From contig CAKQMB010000011.1 of NCBI GenBank assembly GCA_934254825.1, positions 1 through 64,000 on the forward strand: 64,000 nt of DNA, in the 5' to 3' direction. How positions within the stretch are numbered: the stretch's first letter is position 1; each line of letters begins with the position of its first letter. Source of the DNA: an uncultured Clostridia bacterium. Its GTDB lineage: Bacteria > Bacillota > Clostridia > Christensenellales > Borkfalkiaceae. The notes beneath the pieces were generated by a model. That model ran no database searches. It was not told where the DNA came from and saw only the letters and a list, made by a program, of their open reading frames with translations. This document shows, one piece after another, positions 52,970-60,701 of the stretch. Made by a program: the position numbers and the translations under genes.

Positions 52970-53596
52970 TTAAAATAACTGTCCGGGCAGTTTCAGCTTT
53001 TCTTTCTTCGGGAAAGAAGCCTCAAATCTTTCAAAAGCTTCCGGATCCTTCTCGCAGACAAAATAGCCGTCGGGGTCCTTATAAGTACCGGAAATGCCGT
53101 CAAGAAAACCGGGGATCAGCTCTTTTATGAGAAAATAATCCCCTTCCGGGTCATCCGCATAGCGAACGCCTTTTGTCTTTGCAGGAACAAACCCGGACTT
53201 TCCGTAAAACAGAATATTGCCCGTGATCGCAAGCGCGCCCGCACCCATTTCTTTGGCTTTTTCCATAGAAAAGTCAAGCAAACGTTTCCCGTAGCCCTGC
53301 CGCTTATATTTCGGCGCAATGCCGATAGGTCCGAACGTCATAATCGGCACTTTTCTTCCGTCGTCGCAGTCGATTTCCGAACGCACATAGATAACCTGCC
53401 CGATAAGTTCGCCGTTCAACTCCATAACGAAATCGAGTTCAGGCACAAACGCGGGGTCGTCACGGTAGCAATGCAATACATAATGCTCCATACAACCTGG
53501 ACGATAGACGTTCCAGAACGCCTCGCGGGTTAAGTTTTCGACTTTTCCGTATTCTTCTTTTGTTTCGTTTCTGATAATAATATTATTTTCCGACAT
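52970..53596 (-). CDS. GNAT-family N-acetyltransferase (YhbS-like)
   Basis: 208 residues. The acetyl-CoA binding segment is IGIAPKYKRQGYGKRLLDF (R/Q-x-x-G-x-G/A pattern), followed by the FYGKSGFVP strand. The acceptor is unknown. AAGGAG precedes the ATG. It forms a two-gene unit with the TetR gene 12 bp upstream, which probably controls it. Confidence 0.88.
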   Translation of the reverse strand: MSENNIIIRNETKEEYGKVENLTREAFWNVYRPGCMEHYVLHCYRDDPAFVPELDFVMELNGELIGQVIYVRSEIDCDDGRKVPIMTFGPIGIAPKYKRQGYGKRLLDFSMEKAKEMGAGALAITGNILFYGKSGFVPAKTKGVRYADDPEGDYFLIKELIPGFLDGISGTYKDPDGYFVCEKDPEAFERFEASFPKKEKLKLPGQLF

Positions 53597-53608
53597 AGTA
53601 ATTCTCCT

Positions 53609-54229
53609 TTATATTTTTATATCTTTTTGCGGCTTAATGTTTAAAATAAATCGGTCGATATGTTTTTCGAGCAATTCAAAAACCGCCTGCTTGTCTTTCG
53701 CTCCGTCGTATACGCCGTAAAGCAGATACATCGGTCCGTAAAAATCAAGAGCCGACTGCATCGCGTCTTCGTCCGAATCGGTGATTTTCCGAAAGATCGC
53801 CGCCATATACTCCAAAGGACCTGCGGCAAGATAATTTTGATACAGCTTCGCCATTTCCTCGTCGCGATACTGCTCGACCGTCAGCATTTTCCGAAATTGC
53901 GCGGGAAATTCTTCCTCTGTCCAATGACGGAACTGCGCCATGCTGTACGCGCGGATTTTTTCGATCGGCGTTTTCACATAGGCTTCCGAAAAACCGTCGG
54001 GGGCGGTCTCGGGCATTTCATATTCTTCGGCGTTCTCGTAATCCATCTCGCTCATACGCTCTATAATGCGTTCAAGTATCTCGCGCTTGCTCTTATAATG
54101 CTTATACAAAGCAGGCTTCGTAATTCCGAGTTGCATTGCAATATCGCTCATTGAAGTACCGGGATACCCGTTTTGCGAAAACAATTTCAACGCAACTTCC
54201 GATATTTTCGTTTTCGTTCCTTCGACCAT
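53609..54229 (-). CDS. TetR-family repressor
   Basis: 206 residues. The N-terminal helix-turn-helix is ISEVALKLFSQNGYPGTSMSDIA, then LGITKPALYKHYKSKREIL, followed by an all-helical ligand domain. ATG 54229 is preferred to ATG 54235: GGGAGA is at proper distance only for the former. It has autoregulatory operators at 54250 and 54276. Confidence 0.92.
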   Translation of the reverse strand: MVEGTKTKISEVALKLFSQNGYPGTSMSDIAMQLGITKPALYKHYKSKREILERIIERMSEMDYENAEEYEMPETAPDGFSEAYVKTPIEKIRAYSMAQFRHWTEEEFPAQFRKMLTVEQYRDEEMAKLYQNYLAAGPLEYMAAIFRKITDSDEDAMQSALDFYGPMYLLYGVYDGAKDKQAVFELLEKHIDRFILNIKPQKDIKI

Positions 54230-54249
54230 AAACATTCTCCCTTTTGCGT

Positions 54250-54267
54250 GGTTACCGCTCGATAACC
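54250..54267. promoter_or_regulatory. TetR operator, site 2
   Basis: GGTTACCGCTCGATAACC is an imperfect copy of site 1, downstream of the -10. Confidence 0.65.
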
Positions 54268-54270
54268 TAT

Positions 54271-54299
54271 ATTATAGTTACCAATCGGTAACTTGTCAA
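54271..54299 (-). promoter_or_regulatory. TetR promoter with operator in the spacer
   Basis: Perfect TTGACA, 17 bp, perfect TATAAT. The spacer is filled by AGTTACCAATCGGTAACT (54276-54293), a perfect inverted repeat with 7-bp arms. Confidence 0.85.
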
Positions 54300-54339
54300 G
54301 CGTTTTGAAATAAATTTTTAATTTTTTTCCGACGCGTTC

Positions 54340-54356
54340 ATGCCAGACAAGAATAA
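54340..54356 (+). repeat. 17-bp border repeat, copy 1
   Basis: ATGCCAGACAAGAATAA, between the TetR promoter and the terminator of the C39-like gene. Confidence 0.75.
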
Positions 54357-54390
54357 AAAAGCACAAGACCCGATAAATCTCGTGCTTTTA
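54355..54390 (-). terminator. Terminator of the C39-like gene
   Basis: GCACAAGA pairs with TCTCGTGC (one mismatch), followed by TTTTTTATT on the minus strand. Confidence 0.75.
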
Positions 54391-54523
54391 TATTGTTTTT
54401 TCGTACTACAAAGCCAACGGTGCAACGTAATCCCGTTTTTCAGTCGGTTTTACGAAAGCAATGCCCGAATACAATGTCGGACGATAATCCGTATTTGCAT
54501 AATATAAGCCTTTCAGCCGTTTT

Positions 54524-55120
54524 TTAAATGTCGGTCAAGAATATATAAATATTGTCCGGAAGAAGCATACCTGTTTTCCATACGGCTTCGAAATCTTTCG
54601 TTGTCAGCGCGCGGTTGTAACGCTCGTCCGCCGCGTCGGCGTTTTTCGCAAGAGAGTCCGCAAGATAAATGTTCTGCTCGTCATAACCGACAACGACGGC
54701 GTAGTGCGTGTCTCCCGGAATTCGGATAAAAACGATTATCGGATTTCCTTCCGACAAACGCCGCTTTAACGTGTCAACGTTCCCGCGGCAGGCTTCCGCC
54801 CGATACCCGTGCTTCTCAAAAACGTCCGTAATGCTTCTGACGGAAACAAAGCCGAAAGGTCGTTTGAATTCCGAAAACAGTTTTTCGCCGTCCGCTTCCT
54901 CCCCGAAATGCCGTAAAAGATAAGCGGTCGCATAAGCCGCGCATTTTCCGTCTGTCTGATAATCGATACGGTTTTCCGCATTTACGCAGAAAAACTCCGA
55001 CGGATAATCGAAAGCTTCTGTCTCGTCCTTTGGCGGGCTTATGTACGCAAGATAACTTATACCCGCAACAACGCACACTGCGATCGCAATAATCGCGATC
55101 GTCAGACATATTTTTCGCAT
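54524..55120 (-). CDS. Membrane-anchored C39-like cysteine peptidase
   Basis: 198 residues. An N-terminal membrane anchor or signal (5-28) precedes a papain-like domain. The catalytic Cys is in GKCAAYATAYLLRHFG near residue 59. His lies in THYAVVVGYDEQNIYLADS, and the Asp of that segment completes the site. Peptidase C39-like proteins without an ABC partner often have unknown substrates. GGGAGGA precedes the ATG. Confidence 0.82.
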   Translation of the reverse strand: MRKICLTIAIIAIAVCVVAGISYLAYISPPKDETEAFDYPSEFFCVNAENRIDYQTDGKCAAYATAYLLRHFGEEADGEKLFSEFKRPFGFVSVRSITDVFEKHGYRAEACRGNVDTLKRRLSEGNPIIVFIRIPGDTHYAVVVGYDEQNIYLADSLAKNADAADERYNRALTTKDFEAVWKTGMLLPDNIYIFLTDI

Positions 55121-55258
55121 CTGTATTCCTCCCGAACTTTATGTTGCCGTAGCAATAATATTTCAAACATCAGGCAATTTTTCCGCCCGTTTGCCGCTCG
55201 ACTTTCCTTGCCTTTTTAATAACGTTGTCAATAAGCGCGGAAATATCGGCGTTTTGGC

Positions 55259-55304
55259 GGGTTCAAACGCAATCACTTGTGGCTAGCCGAGCGAGATTTG
55301 AACC
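55259..55304 (-). repeat. 46-bp dispersed repeat with tRNA 3'-end likeness, second copy
   Basis: Reverse-orientation copy of 37765-37810, with the same GGTTCAAA/TTTGAACC ends. Confidence 0.7.
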
Positions 55305-55338
55305 ACATTAAGTTTTAACGGCGCAAAACGATCTTTAA

Positions 55339-55647
55339 TCAGACGTATTTCTTTATAAACTCATCGAAAGTCGGCAGATTATCGGCTTTCCGATAGCTGC
55401 TGCAATCCGTCGTTCTGTTCACCAATCGCGTATTATAAAGCTCACGCCGAAGCGTTGCGGGGTCATGAAACAAAGTCCATTCGTCAAGTAACGAGTTGAT
55501 CTCCGATTCCGTATATTGCCGCTCGGCTTCAATTTTTTCCGACAGATACCAGAGCGCGATCAATTTCTTTTTATGCTTGGACGGAAAAGAAATCAACCGC
55601 CCCTCTTCGTTCAGAAACGGAGCCAAATCCGATAAAAAAGATTCCAT
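55339..55647 (-). CDS. DUF2087-family protein
   Basis: 102 residues. The family core is FPSKHKKKLIALWYLSEKIEAERQYTESEINSLL followed by DPATLRRELYNTRLVNRT. DUF2087 is a winged-helix-like domain often attached to regulators or acetyltransferases; the function is unknown. GGGAGA lies 4 bp before the ATG. It is 16 bp from the upstream truncated gene. Confidence 0.82.
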   Translation of the reverse strand: MESFLSDLAPFLNEEGRLISFPSKHKKKLIALWYLSEKIEAERQYTESEINSLLDEWTLFHDPATLRRELYNTRLVNRTTDCSSYRKADNLPTFDEFIKKYV

Positions 55648-55663
55648 ACAGTTCTCCCGTAAA

Positions 55664-55906
55664 TCAAAAATTATTATTTGTGCGTTCCCGCCGATTTCGG
55701 GGAAGCGTTTTCGTAAGTATTAAGGTATGCCGGACAAGAATAAAAACCAGCAGAATTACGGTTTGTATAACGCAAAAAACCGCGCTTATCGAATACTCCG
55801 GTCCTACAATTTTATTGAGCGGATTTGCAACGGATTGCAAAACACAATAAACCACAATCCACACTATTGCAAATGCCAACTCGCTTTTTTCGTATAATTT
55901 TTTCAT
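55664..55906 (-). pseudogene. Truncated CPBP-type intramembrane protease
   Basis: 80 codons. The N-terminus (MKKLYEKSELAFAIVWI) and two membrane helices resemble the start of CPBP/CAAX-protease-like proteins of Clostridia. The catalytic EE and His helices are missing. The frame breaks off exactly at the 17-bp repeat at 55727 and ends in an unrelated basic tail. ATG 55906 has AGGAG upstream. I infer truncation by the repeat; a genuine small membrane protein is possible. Confidence 0.45.
55727..55743 (+). repeat. 17-bp border repeat, copy 2
   Basis: ATGCCGGACAAGAATAA, at the break point of the truncated membrane gene. Confidence 0.75.
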
Positions 55907-55926
55907 TTTATCTGCTCCTGAATTTT

Positions 55927-56355
55927 TTATATCTCGCCTTTGATATATTCTTTGCCCCAAAAATTCGGCATCGATTCTTTGAGAGTAACGGTTTTTCTGC
56001 TTTCATAATCGACCATAATCTCCATGTTTTCGTTCTCCTCGTTCAACTGATACAGAAATTCGCGGCATGCGCCGCAAGGCATTCCGCTCCCGCCGCCGAA
56101 AGGCGCTTTATCCCGAAAGGCGATCAAACGTTTTATTTTTGTCCGACCGCTGCTTGCGTACATATTCAAAGTGGCGACCCGCTCCGCGCAAAGATTCATA
56201 ACTCCGCCGCATGCCTCTATGCAAAACCCCGTATAAATTGATCCGTCCTCGCTTTCCAAGGCGCATACCACATGATGCGCCAGAACGAAAGGGCTTACAT
56301 TTTGGGGCGAATACTCTTTTTCGGCACTGCGATAAAGCTTTTCCCAAATATCCAT
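55927..56355 (-). CDS. Cytidine deaminase family protein (blasticidin-S deaminase-like)
   Basis: 142 residues. The zinc site is CAERVAT (Cys and proton-relay Glu) and PCGACREFL (two Cys), as in tetrameric cytidine deaminases. The N-terminus and the tail (ESMPNFWG) are closer to blasticidin-S deaminase-like members. The substrate may be a nucleoside analogue. AGGGAGGA precedes the ATG. It lies 15 bp after the cysteine-hydrolase stop. Confidence 0.88.
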   Translation of the reverse strand: MDIWEKLYRSAEKEYSPQNVSPFVLAHHVVCALESEDGSIYTGFCIEACGGVMNLCAERVATLNMYASSGRTKIKRLIAFRDKAPFGGGSGMPCGACREFLYQLNEENENMEIMVDYESRKTVTLKESMPNFWGKEYIKGEI

Positions 56356-56370
56356 ATCGTCCTCCCTAAT

Positions 56371-56865
56371 TCACTTTTTGACAGCTTCGCCGAAAGTCAT
56401 GACAAAGCAACCCTTGTTTTCGTAATATGCAAACATTTCGGGCAGCTTCTTTTTGTCGTAACTCGTAACGCAATCCGACAGCACACGGACGGTATACCCG
56501 CTTTTTGCCATATTAAAGCAGGTTGATTTAATGCAAGCCGCGGCGTCCGCACCGACGATATAAAATTCGTCAATGCCGCGTTCGTTGATAAAAGCCGCAA
56601 ACTCCTCGCTCGTCAACGCGTTGCTTTTTGTCTTTGTGAAAATATAATCGGACACGACGTTCAGCTCGGGAACAAACTCCGCGCCGCGGGTACCTGCTCT
56701 GAACGTTCTCGTTCCCTCGGACAGGTTGTTATGCCGAATATAAATCACATACATTCCGCAACCGACTGCCCAATCGATCGCTTGATCGACATGCCCGATG
56801 ATATCTTTGTAATTTTTCGTGATATCGTTTTGAAGGTCGAGCACGACCAGCGCACTGTTTTTCAT
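56371..56865 (-). CDS. Isochorismatase-like cysteine hydrolase
   Basis: 164 residues. The catalytic triad of the family is visible: Asp in VVLDLQND, Lys in TKTKSNALTS, and Cys in GADAAACIKSTCFNM, with the cis-peptide region before it. Members hydrolyse amides such as nicotinamide, or isochorismate. AAGGAG precedes the ATG. Its upstream region is the 105-bp inverted-repeat element. Confidence 0.88.
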   Translation of the reverse strand: MKNSALVVLDLQNDITKNYKDIIGHVDQAIDWAVGCGMYVIYIRHNNLSEGTRTFRAGTRGAEFVPELNVVSDYIFTKTKSNALTSEEFAAFINERGIDEFYIVGADAAACIKSTCFNMAKSGYTVRVLSDCVTSYDKKKLPEMFAYYENKGCFVMTFGEAVKK

Positions 56866-56931
56866 TTCGTGTTTTCTCCTTGTCTGATATAAAATTACGC
56901 GGTATGGTCGTCGGTTTTATTCTTGACCTGT

Positions 56932-57036
56932 ATGCTAGACAAGAATAATACGAACCTTGCCAAAACGCCGCAATTTCCGTGTTTTTTGTCAAATTCTCGC
57001 TGTCAGACCACGGTTCATATTATTCTTGTCTGGCAT
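56932..57036. repeat. 105-bp MITE-like element with inverted ends
   Basis: The left end ATGCTAGACAAGAATAATA and the right end (complement of ATGCCAGACAAGAATAATA) extend to about 23 bp of inverted repeat, separated by some 58 bp. The right end forms the last codons of the alpha/beta hydrolase gene. These are two facing copies of the 17-bp border repeat. Confidence 0.75.
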
Positions 57037-57897
57037 CGATTCGATAAACGCGTCGACCCGACGGATCGTATCCTCGTTGACGGTACGACTGCCCTTTTTC
57101 CGTACCACCGTCATGTGTCCGTTGCTCCCTTCTTCCCCGATCAAAGCGAACTTAACGGGAGACCCCGCCAATTCGTTACGATACGCAAACAAGGCGCAAC
57201 CGTCCGGGGTAACTTCGGCGTCTTCGCTGCCTTGCAGAACAAGAGTAGGCACATTTGCGCGCGAAAGCCCCGCCACGGCGGTCGGATTACGGTTTTTTCC
57301 GAACAAAACACGCTGTATCGACAATATCAGAGCGCATAAAAGCTTTCCGCCTTTTTGATTTCTTCCCGTCGCTTCCGCGATAACAGCCTCGTCCGAAGAG
57401 AAAAACGGAGCATAGGCGACGAGTCCGTCCACATGCTTATCCGTGAATTGCCCCACCGCGCAAACGGCGTATGCGCCCATGCTGTGCCCCATTAAAATAA
57501 CGGGGAGAGAGTCGTCGACGATAAAATCAAGCGCGTTTTTCAAATCGGTCACCGCTTGCGGGAAGCCGTAAAAATGTCCGGAACTGCCCGGATATCCGCT
57601 GTATTCAAAAGCGAACAACTTATAGCCTTGCTCGGCAAAATGATGAATTTCGGGGGAATAATATTCAACGCCGACGCCCATTCCATGCGCGAAAACGATA
57701 AGCCCGCGTGTTCCCGACTCGTTCCAAAGATAACCTGCAAGACTGTTTCTTCCGCTGCGAAAAGTCACTTTACGCCCGTCGGCAGGCGGCTTTATTTTTT
57801 TGTACGGCTTGAACATTGCGGCATTGACAAAAAAAGCGACAACAAAAAAGCATACGATCAAAATCAAAAACAAAAACAACAAAATAAGAAATATCAT
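56989..57897 (-). CDS. Membrane-anchored alpha/beta hydrolase
   Basis: 302 residues. An N-terminal transmembrane anchor (1-25) is followed by an alpha/beta hydrolase fold with oxyanion FAHGMG, nucleophile Ser in GHSMGAYAV, Asp in LQGSEDAEVTP and His in SNGHMTVV. This resembles BEM46/ABHD17-like esterases. The last 15 residues (MPDKNNMNRGL...) are encoded by the mobile-looking element, so the original C-terminus was replaced. AGAGGT precedes the ATG. Confidence 0.9.
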   Translation of the reverse strand: MIFLILLFLFLILIVCFFVVAFFVNAAMFKPYKKIKPPADGRKVTFRSGRNSLAGYLWNESGTRGLIVFAHGMGVGVEYYSPEIHHFAEQGYKLFAFEYSGYPGSSGHFYGFPQAVTDLKNALDFIVDDSLPVILMGHSMGAYAVCAVGQFTDKHVDGLVAYAPFFSSDEAVIAEATGRNQKGGKLLCALILSIQRVLFGKNRNPTAVAGLSRANVPTLVLQGSEDAEVTPDGCALFAYRNELAGSPVKFALIGEEGSNGHMTVVRKKGSRTVNEDTIRRVDAFIESMPDKNNMNRGLTARI

Positions 57898-58017
57898 TGC
57901 GACCTCTCGTCTTCCGACAGCCGCGCGCGGCGGATGACATTTTGTATTACGATAAAAATATTATCGGGAAGTAATCCCCTCGTTTTTCGCACGGCTTTGC
58001 TCCTCGGATTTCATTTT

Positions 58018-58773
58018 TCATTGCGCCCGGTCGGAAATTCCCGCCAAAGCCAAAAACTTTTTGTCCGACTGAATACTCTGCGTTACAAACTTTCCGTTTT
58101 TAAACAAAGCGTACGTCGTGACGGGCGCAGGTACGCTTTGCGCGCTCTCCCTGTCGGCGATATGAATGATTTTCAGCGGAATATTGTGTTCCTTTGCCGC
58201 TTTCTGCACCCTCGGCACCCAATAATAAGCGAACGGACACTGATCGGTATAATAAAGAACGAAGCCCTCCCCGTCCGCTTTCGGGTGCTTTGCGCACTCT
58301 TTAAATTTCGGCGGTTCGGCATTTTGCGCAAGCGGCAGATACATTAAGTTAATTCCGCAATCGGATATATCCGCGATCTTAAAGCCTTTGTGAGAAAGAA
58401 ACTTCGGATCGGCGAGAAATTCCCGCTTCCGCCCCTCGGCGCACAAAATGCAAACGCCGTTTCTCCCCTGCGCCGCGGCGGCGCGGACGCACTCGGAAAG
58501 CAGATCGTTCGCATATCCGTGACCTTTCATATCCCCCGCAATCCATAAGCAGTTTATATAAAGATAGCCGTCCGCATCTATCGGCACCCAGGCATTTTCC
58601 GCGGGAATATATTCGATAAAGCACTTTCCGCGCTCCTCGCTGCGATAGAAAACAAGCCCTTCGTCGAACCTGTTTTTCATCCATTCCTTTTTGATAGCGC
58701 CCTGTTTAACCGACATTTCGCAACAAATATGCTCTTTGTCTATGTTTTCTTTGTTAATATAAATGTAATTCAC
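58018..58773 (-). CDS. GNAT acetyltransferase with YoaP-like C-terminal domain
   Basis: 251 residues. An N-terminal GNAT domain (LYINCLWIAGDMKGHGYANDLLSECV) is followed by a YoaP-type thioredoxin-like domain with CPFAYYWVPRVQKAAKEHNI. The combined architecture is common in Clostridia; its acceptor is unknown. I chose GTG 58773 with GAGGG six bases upstream. The longer frame from 58818 would begin inside the 17-bp repeat. Confidence 0.82.
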   Translation of the reverse strand: MNYIYINKENIDKEHICCEMSVKQGAIKKEWMKNRFDEGLVFYRSEERGKCFIEYIPAENAWVPIDADGYLYINCLWIAGDMKGHGYANDLLSECVRAAAAQGRNGVCILCAEGRKREFLADPKFLSHKGFKIADISDCGINLMYLPLAQNAEPPKFKECAKHPKADGEGFVLYYTDQCPFAYYWVPRVQKAAKEHNIPLKIIHIADRESAQSVPAPVTTYALFKNGKFVTQSIQSDKKFLALAGISDRAQ

Positions 58774-58789
58774 GGTTTCCCTCTTTATT

Positions 58790-58806
58790 TTATTCTTGGC
58801 TGGCAT
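58790..58806 (-). repeat. 17-bp border repeat, copy 5
   Basis: Minus-strand ATGCCAGCCAAGAATAA, 17 bp upstream of the GNAT/YoaP start codon. Confidence 0.7.
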
Positions 58807-58842
58807 AGGCGACTGCAATTCCGACCCGCTCGATTTTGCCGC

Positions 58843-59418
58843 TTATCCAAGACTTTCTTCACGCGCCGCCAGTATCGCGCCGTTATACGCCCGCTCCAAC
58901 TGCGCGCTTATAAGTTTTTCGTCGTATTTAAGCGAATTGTTGGCTATAATGCTCGCATACCCGTGGGCAAACAGAAAAACCGTTAAAAAGACCTTTTTCG
59001 TCTGCTCGATCTCCATGCCCGACGCTTCCCGCATAGCCGAAAGAACGGGAATAAGCTCCTCTGCGTCTATCAGTTCGAGCATAGTATTTCCGTTGAAAAA
59101 ATCCGACTGAAAAAGAAAACGAAACAAATGCGGTTCTTCAATCGCAAAGCGTATATAATTCAGACCGATCCCGAGCATGGCGCCGTTTCGCTTTCCGCTT
59201 ATTTTCATAAGATATTCGGAATGGTAACAGTCCGCCTTTTTATAGACCGCCCTTTTCAGATCTTCGATCGTCGCGAAATGATACATAACGGGTTGCGTGG
59301 AACAGTTCAGTTTTTCCGACACGGTCCTCGCATTTATGTTCTCCGCCCCCGTTTCGCGCGCTATTTCAAAAGCGGCGTCTATTATCATTTCTTTCGTGGC
59401 TTTCACTTTTGCAGGCAT
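58843..59418 (-). CDS. TetR-family regulator
   Basis: 191 residues. The helix-turn-helix MIIDAAFEIARETGAENINARTV, then LNCSTQPVMYHFATIEDLKRAV, is followed by a helical sensor domain. GGAGGTGC precedes the ATG. A 22-bp palindrome lies immediately before it. It may also control the GNAT/YoaP gene 69 bp downstream. Confidence 0.92.
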   Translation of the reverse strand: MPAKVKATKEMIIDAAFEIARETGAENINARTVSEKLNCSTQPVMYHFATIEDLKRAVYKKADCYHSEYLMKISGKRNGAMLGIGLNYIRFAIEEPHLFRFLFQSDFFNGNTMLELIDAEELIPVLSAMREASGMEIEQTKKVFLTVFLFAHGYASIIANNSLKYDEKLISAQLERAYNGAILAAREESLG

Positions 59419-59430
59419 ATTCGCACCTCC

Positions 59431-59452
59431 ATATATAATCAGAATTATATAT
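59431..59452. promoter_or_regulatory. TetR operator palindrome
   Basis: ATATATAAT and ATTATATAT, separated by CAGA: perfect 9-bp arms between the promoter and the ribosome binding site. Confidence 0.7.
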
Positions 59453-59459
59453 AATTTGC

Positions 59460-59488
59460 ATTATACATCAAAAAACTATGTTTGTCAA
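59460..59488 (-). promoter_or_regulatory. Promoter of the TetR gene
   Basis: Perfect TTGACA, 17 bp, perfect TATAAT on the minus strand. Confidence 0.88.
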
Positions 59489-59513
59489 CTATGCCGAACA
59501 AAAATATAAAAAT

Positions 59514-59542
59514 AAAAAACGTCGCAACAAGCGACGTTTTTT
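59514..59542 (-). terminator. Terminator of the GNAT gene
   Basis: ACGTCGC pairs with GCGACGT and is flanked by A/T runs; on the minus strand it ends in TTTTTTATTTTT. Confidence 0.85.
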
Positions 59543-59644
59543 GTATGTACGACAAAATCTCGTTTTGTGGATAATTTTCGAAATTGCGTCGGACGATGAG
59601 TATTTTTGCAATAAGTAATTTAAACTATCTCGGCAAGCGGGAAT

Positions 59645-60127
59645 TTATAACGTCAATTCCATAACGCTGTACTCTTTTTCCGAAATAACATAAAATCCGT
59701 TCTTTCGCCAAAAAGAATTGCTTTGCGGATTTCCTTTATCTACCCCGATACGCACTTTTTTATAGCCCGATTGTTTCAAACAGTTACAAACATCTCCGAT
59801 AATATCGGAGCCGACCCCTTTATTTTGATAATTTATGTTTGTCATAAACAATCCGATAAAGGCAATTTCGCCCGTCGGATAACCTAAAATCAGATCCATA
59901 TTCGCGACCAGCGAATCGCCGTCAAAAAAACCGACGTAAAATTTATCACCGTAACTCTTGTCGGGAGGTAATGCTTTCATATCCTCTGCAATGCTTTCTT
60001 TTGTAACAAACGGCGGGTGATATTTATAGTAAATTTCGTTTTTACGACTCATATCATAAATAATATCTATATCATTTATGTTTAATGTACGCACCCTGTA
60101 TTTTCTTGATAATAATCCTATATCCAT
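59645..60127 (-). CDS. GNAT-family N-acetyltransferase
   Basis: 160 residues. A RimI/RimJ-like GNAT fold: YRVRTLNINDIDIIYDM at the start, then GLFMTNINYQNKGVGSDIIGDV (acetyl-CoA loop Q-N-K-G-V-G) and VDKGNPQSNSFWRKNGF. The acceptor is unknown. AAGGA precedes the ATG. It is more AT-rich than the cluster to its left. Confidence 0.9.
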   Translation of the reverse strand: MDIGLLSRKYRVRTLNINDIDIIYDMSRKNEIYYKYHPPFVTKESIAEDMKALPPDKSYGDKFYVGFFDGDSLVANMDLILGYPTGEIAFIGLFMTNINYQNKGVGSDIIGDVCNCLKQSGYKKVRIGVDKGNPQSNSFWRKNGFYVISEKEYSVMELTL

Positions 60128-60198
60128 ACCTGATTCCTTGATAAATTCCGATTTGTCTTTGCCTTAATTTTAGCATATACGCTTTTGATGACTATGAA

Positions 60199-60369
60199 TT
60201 ATTCATCAACCTTTACACCGTGAGCTTTGCAAACCGATTTTATCGCTTCGAAGTCCTCTTTTAAATAAGGACTCTTCGACGGCAACGAAAACTCGTGCTT
60301 TGCAATCTCATATAACAACCCGAAATTTATCGGTTTACACTCAAACAGCAACAAAAAAGAGAGAACCTA
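60199..60369 (-). pseudogene. 3' fragment of an unidentified gene
   Basis: An open frame of about 55 codons ends at TAA 60199 and has no start codon. Its translation (LLYEIAKHEFSLPSKSPYLK, then DFEAIKSVCKAHGVKVDE) has normal protein composition. It looks like the surviving C-terminus of a gene whose 5' part is gone; a terminator-like hairpin overlaps its left end. I cannot identify the family. The remaining gap up to 60701 holds only the two hairpins listed. Confidence 0.4.
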
Positions 60370-60387
60370 AAAAACTTGTTCTCTCTT
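60354..60387 (-). terminator. Second terminator-like hairpin
   Basis: GAGAGAAC pairs with GTTCTCTC, followed by TTTTTTG on the minus strand. Confidence 0.65.
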
Positions 60388-60530
60388 AATATTAGTATGA
60401 AATTGTAGCACCCTTATCGAGCAAAAACGATATGTCGTAAGTTCAAAACCTGTTTTTTGAAAAATTCGCCGAAATGCAGCTGTTAAATTCAAAGATTTTG
60501 TTCGATGACAAAAACACAAGATATTGTAAC

Positions 60531-60566
60531 AAAAAAGCACAAGATACGCAATATCTTGTGCTTTTT
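60531..60566 (-). terminator. Terminator of the caspase/RNase/ATPase operon
   Basis: AGCACAAGATA pairs with TATCTTGTGCT, flanked by A and T runs, with TTTTTTG on the minus strand. Confidence 0.85.
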
Positions 60567-60701
60567 GTCTGTTGTAGCTTTTTCGTACAACAAAGATGTC
60601 TGCATTGCCCAAAATAGCTGATTTTATCAGCCGTTTTGACTTTTCGTTTTTCAGTTTTCTCGCTTTTTCCGTTCCGTTTTTGAACCACGCACTTTGCGAT
60701 T

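Noticed and set aside
54340..58806. Integron attC array
   Set aside because: The border repeats lack the paired RYYYAAC/GTTRRRY core structure of attC, change orientation, and no integron integrase is present.
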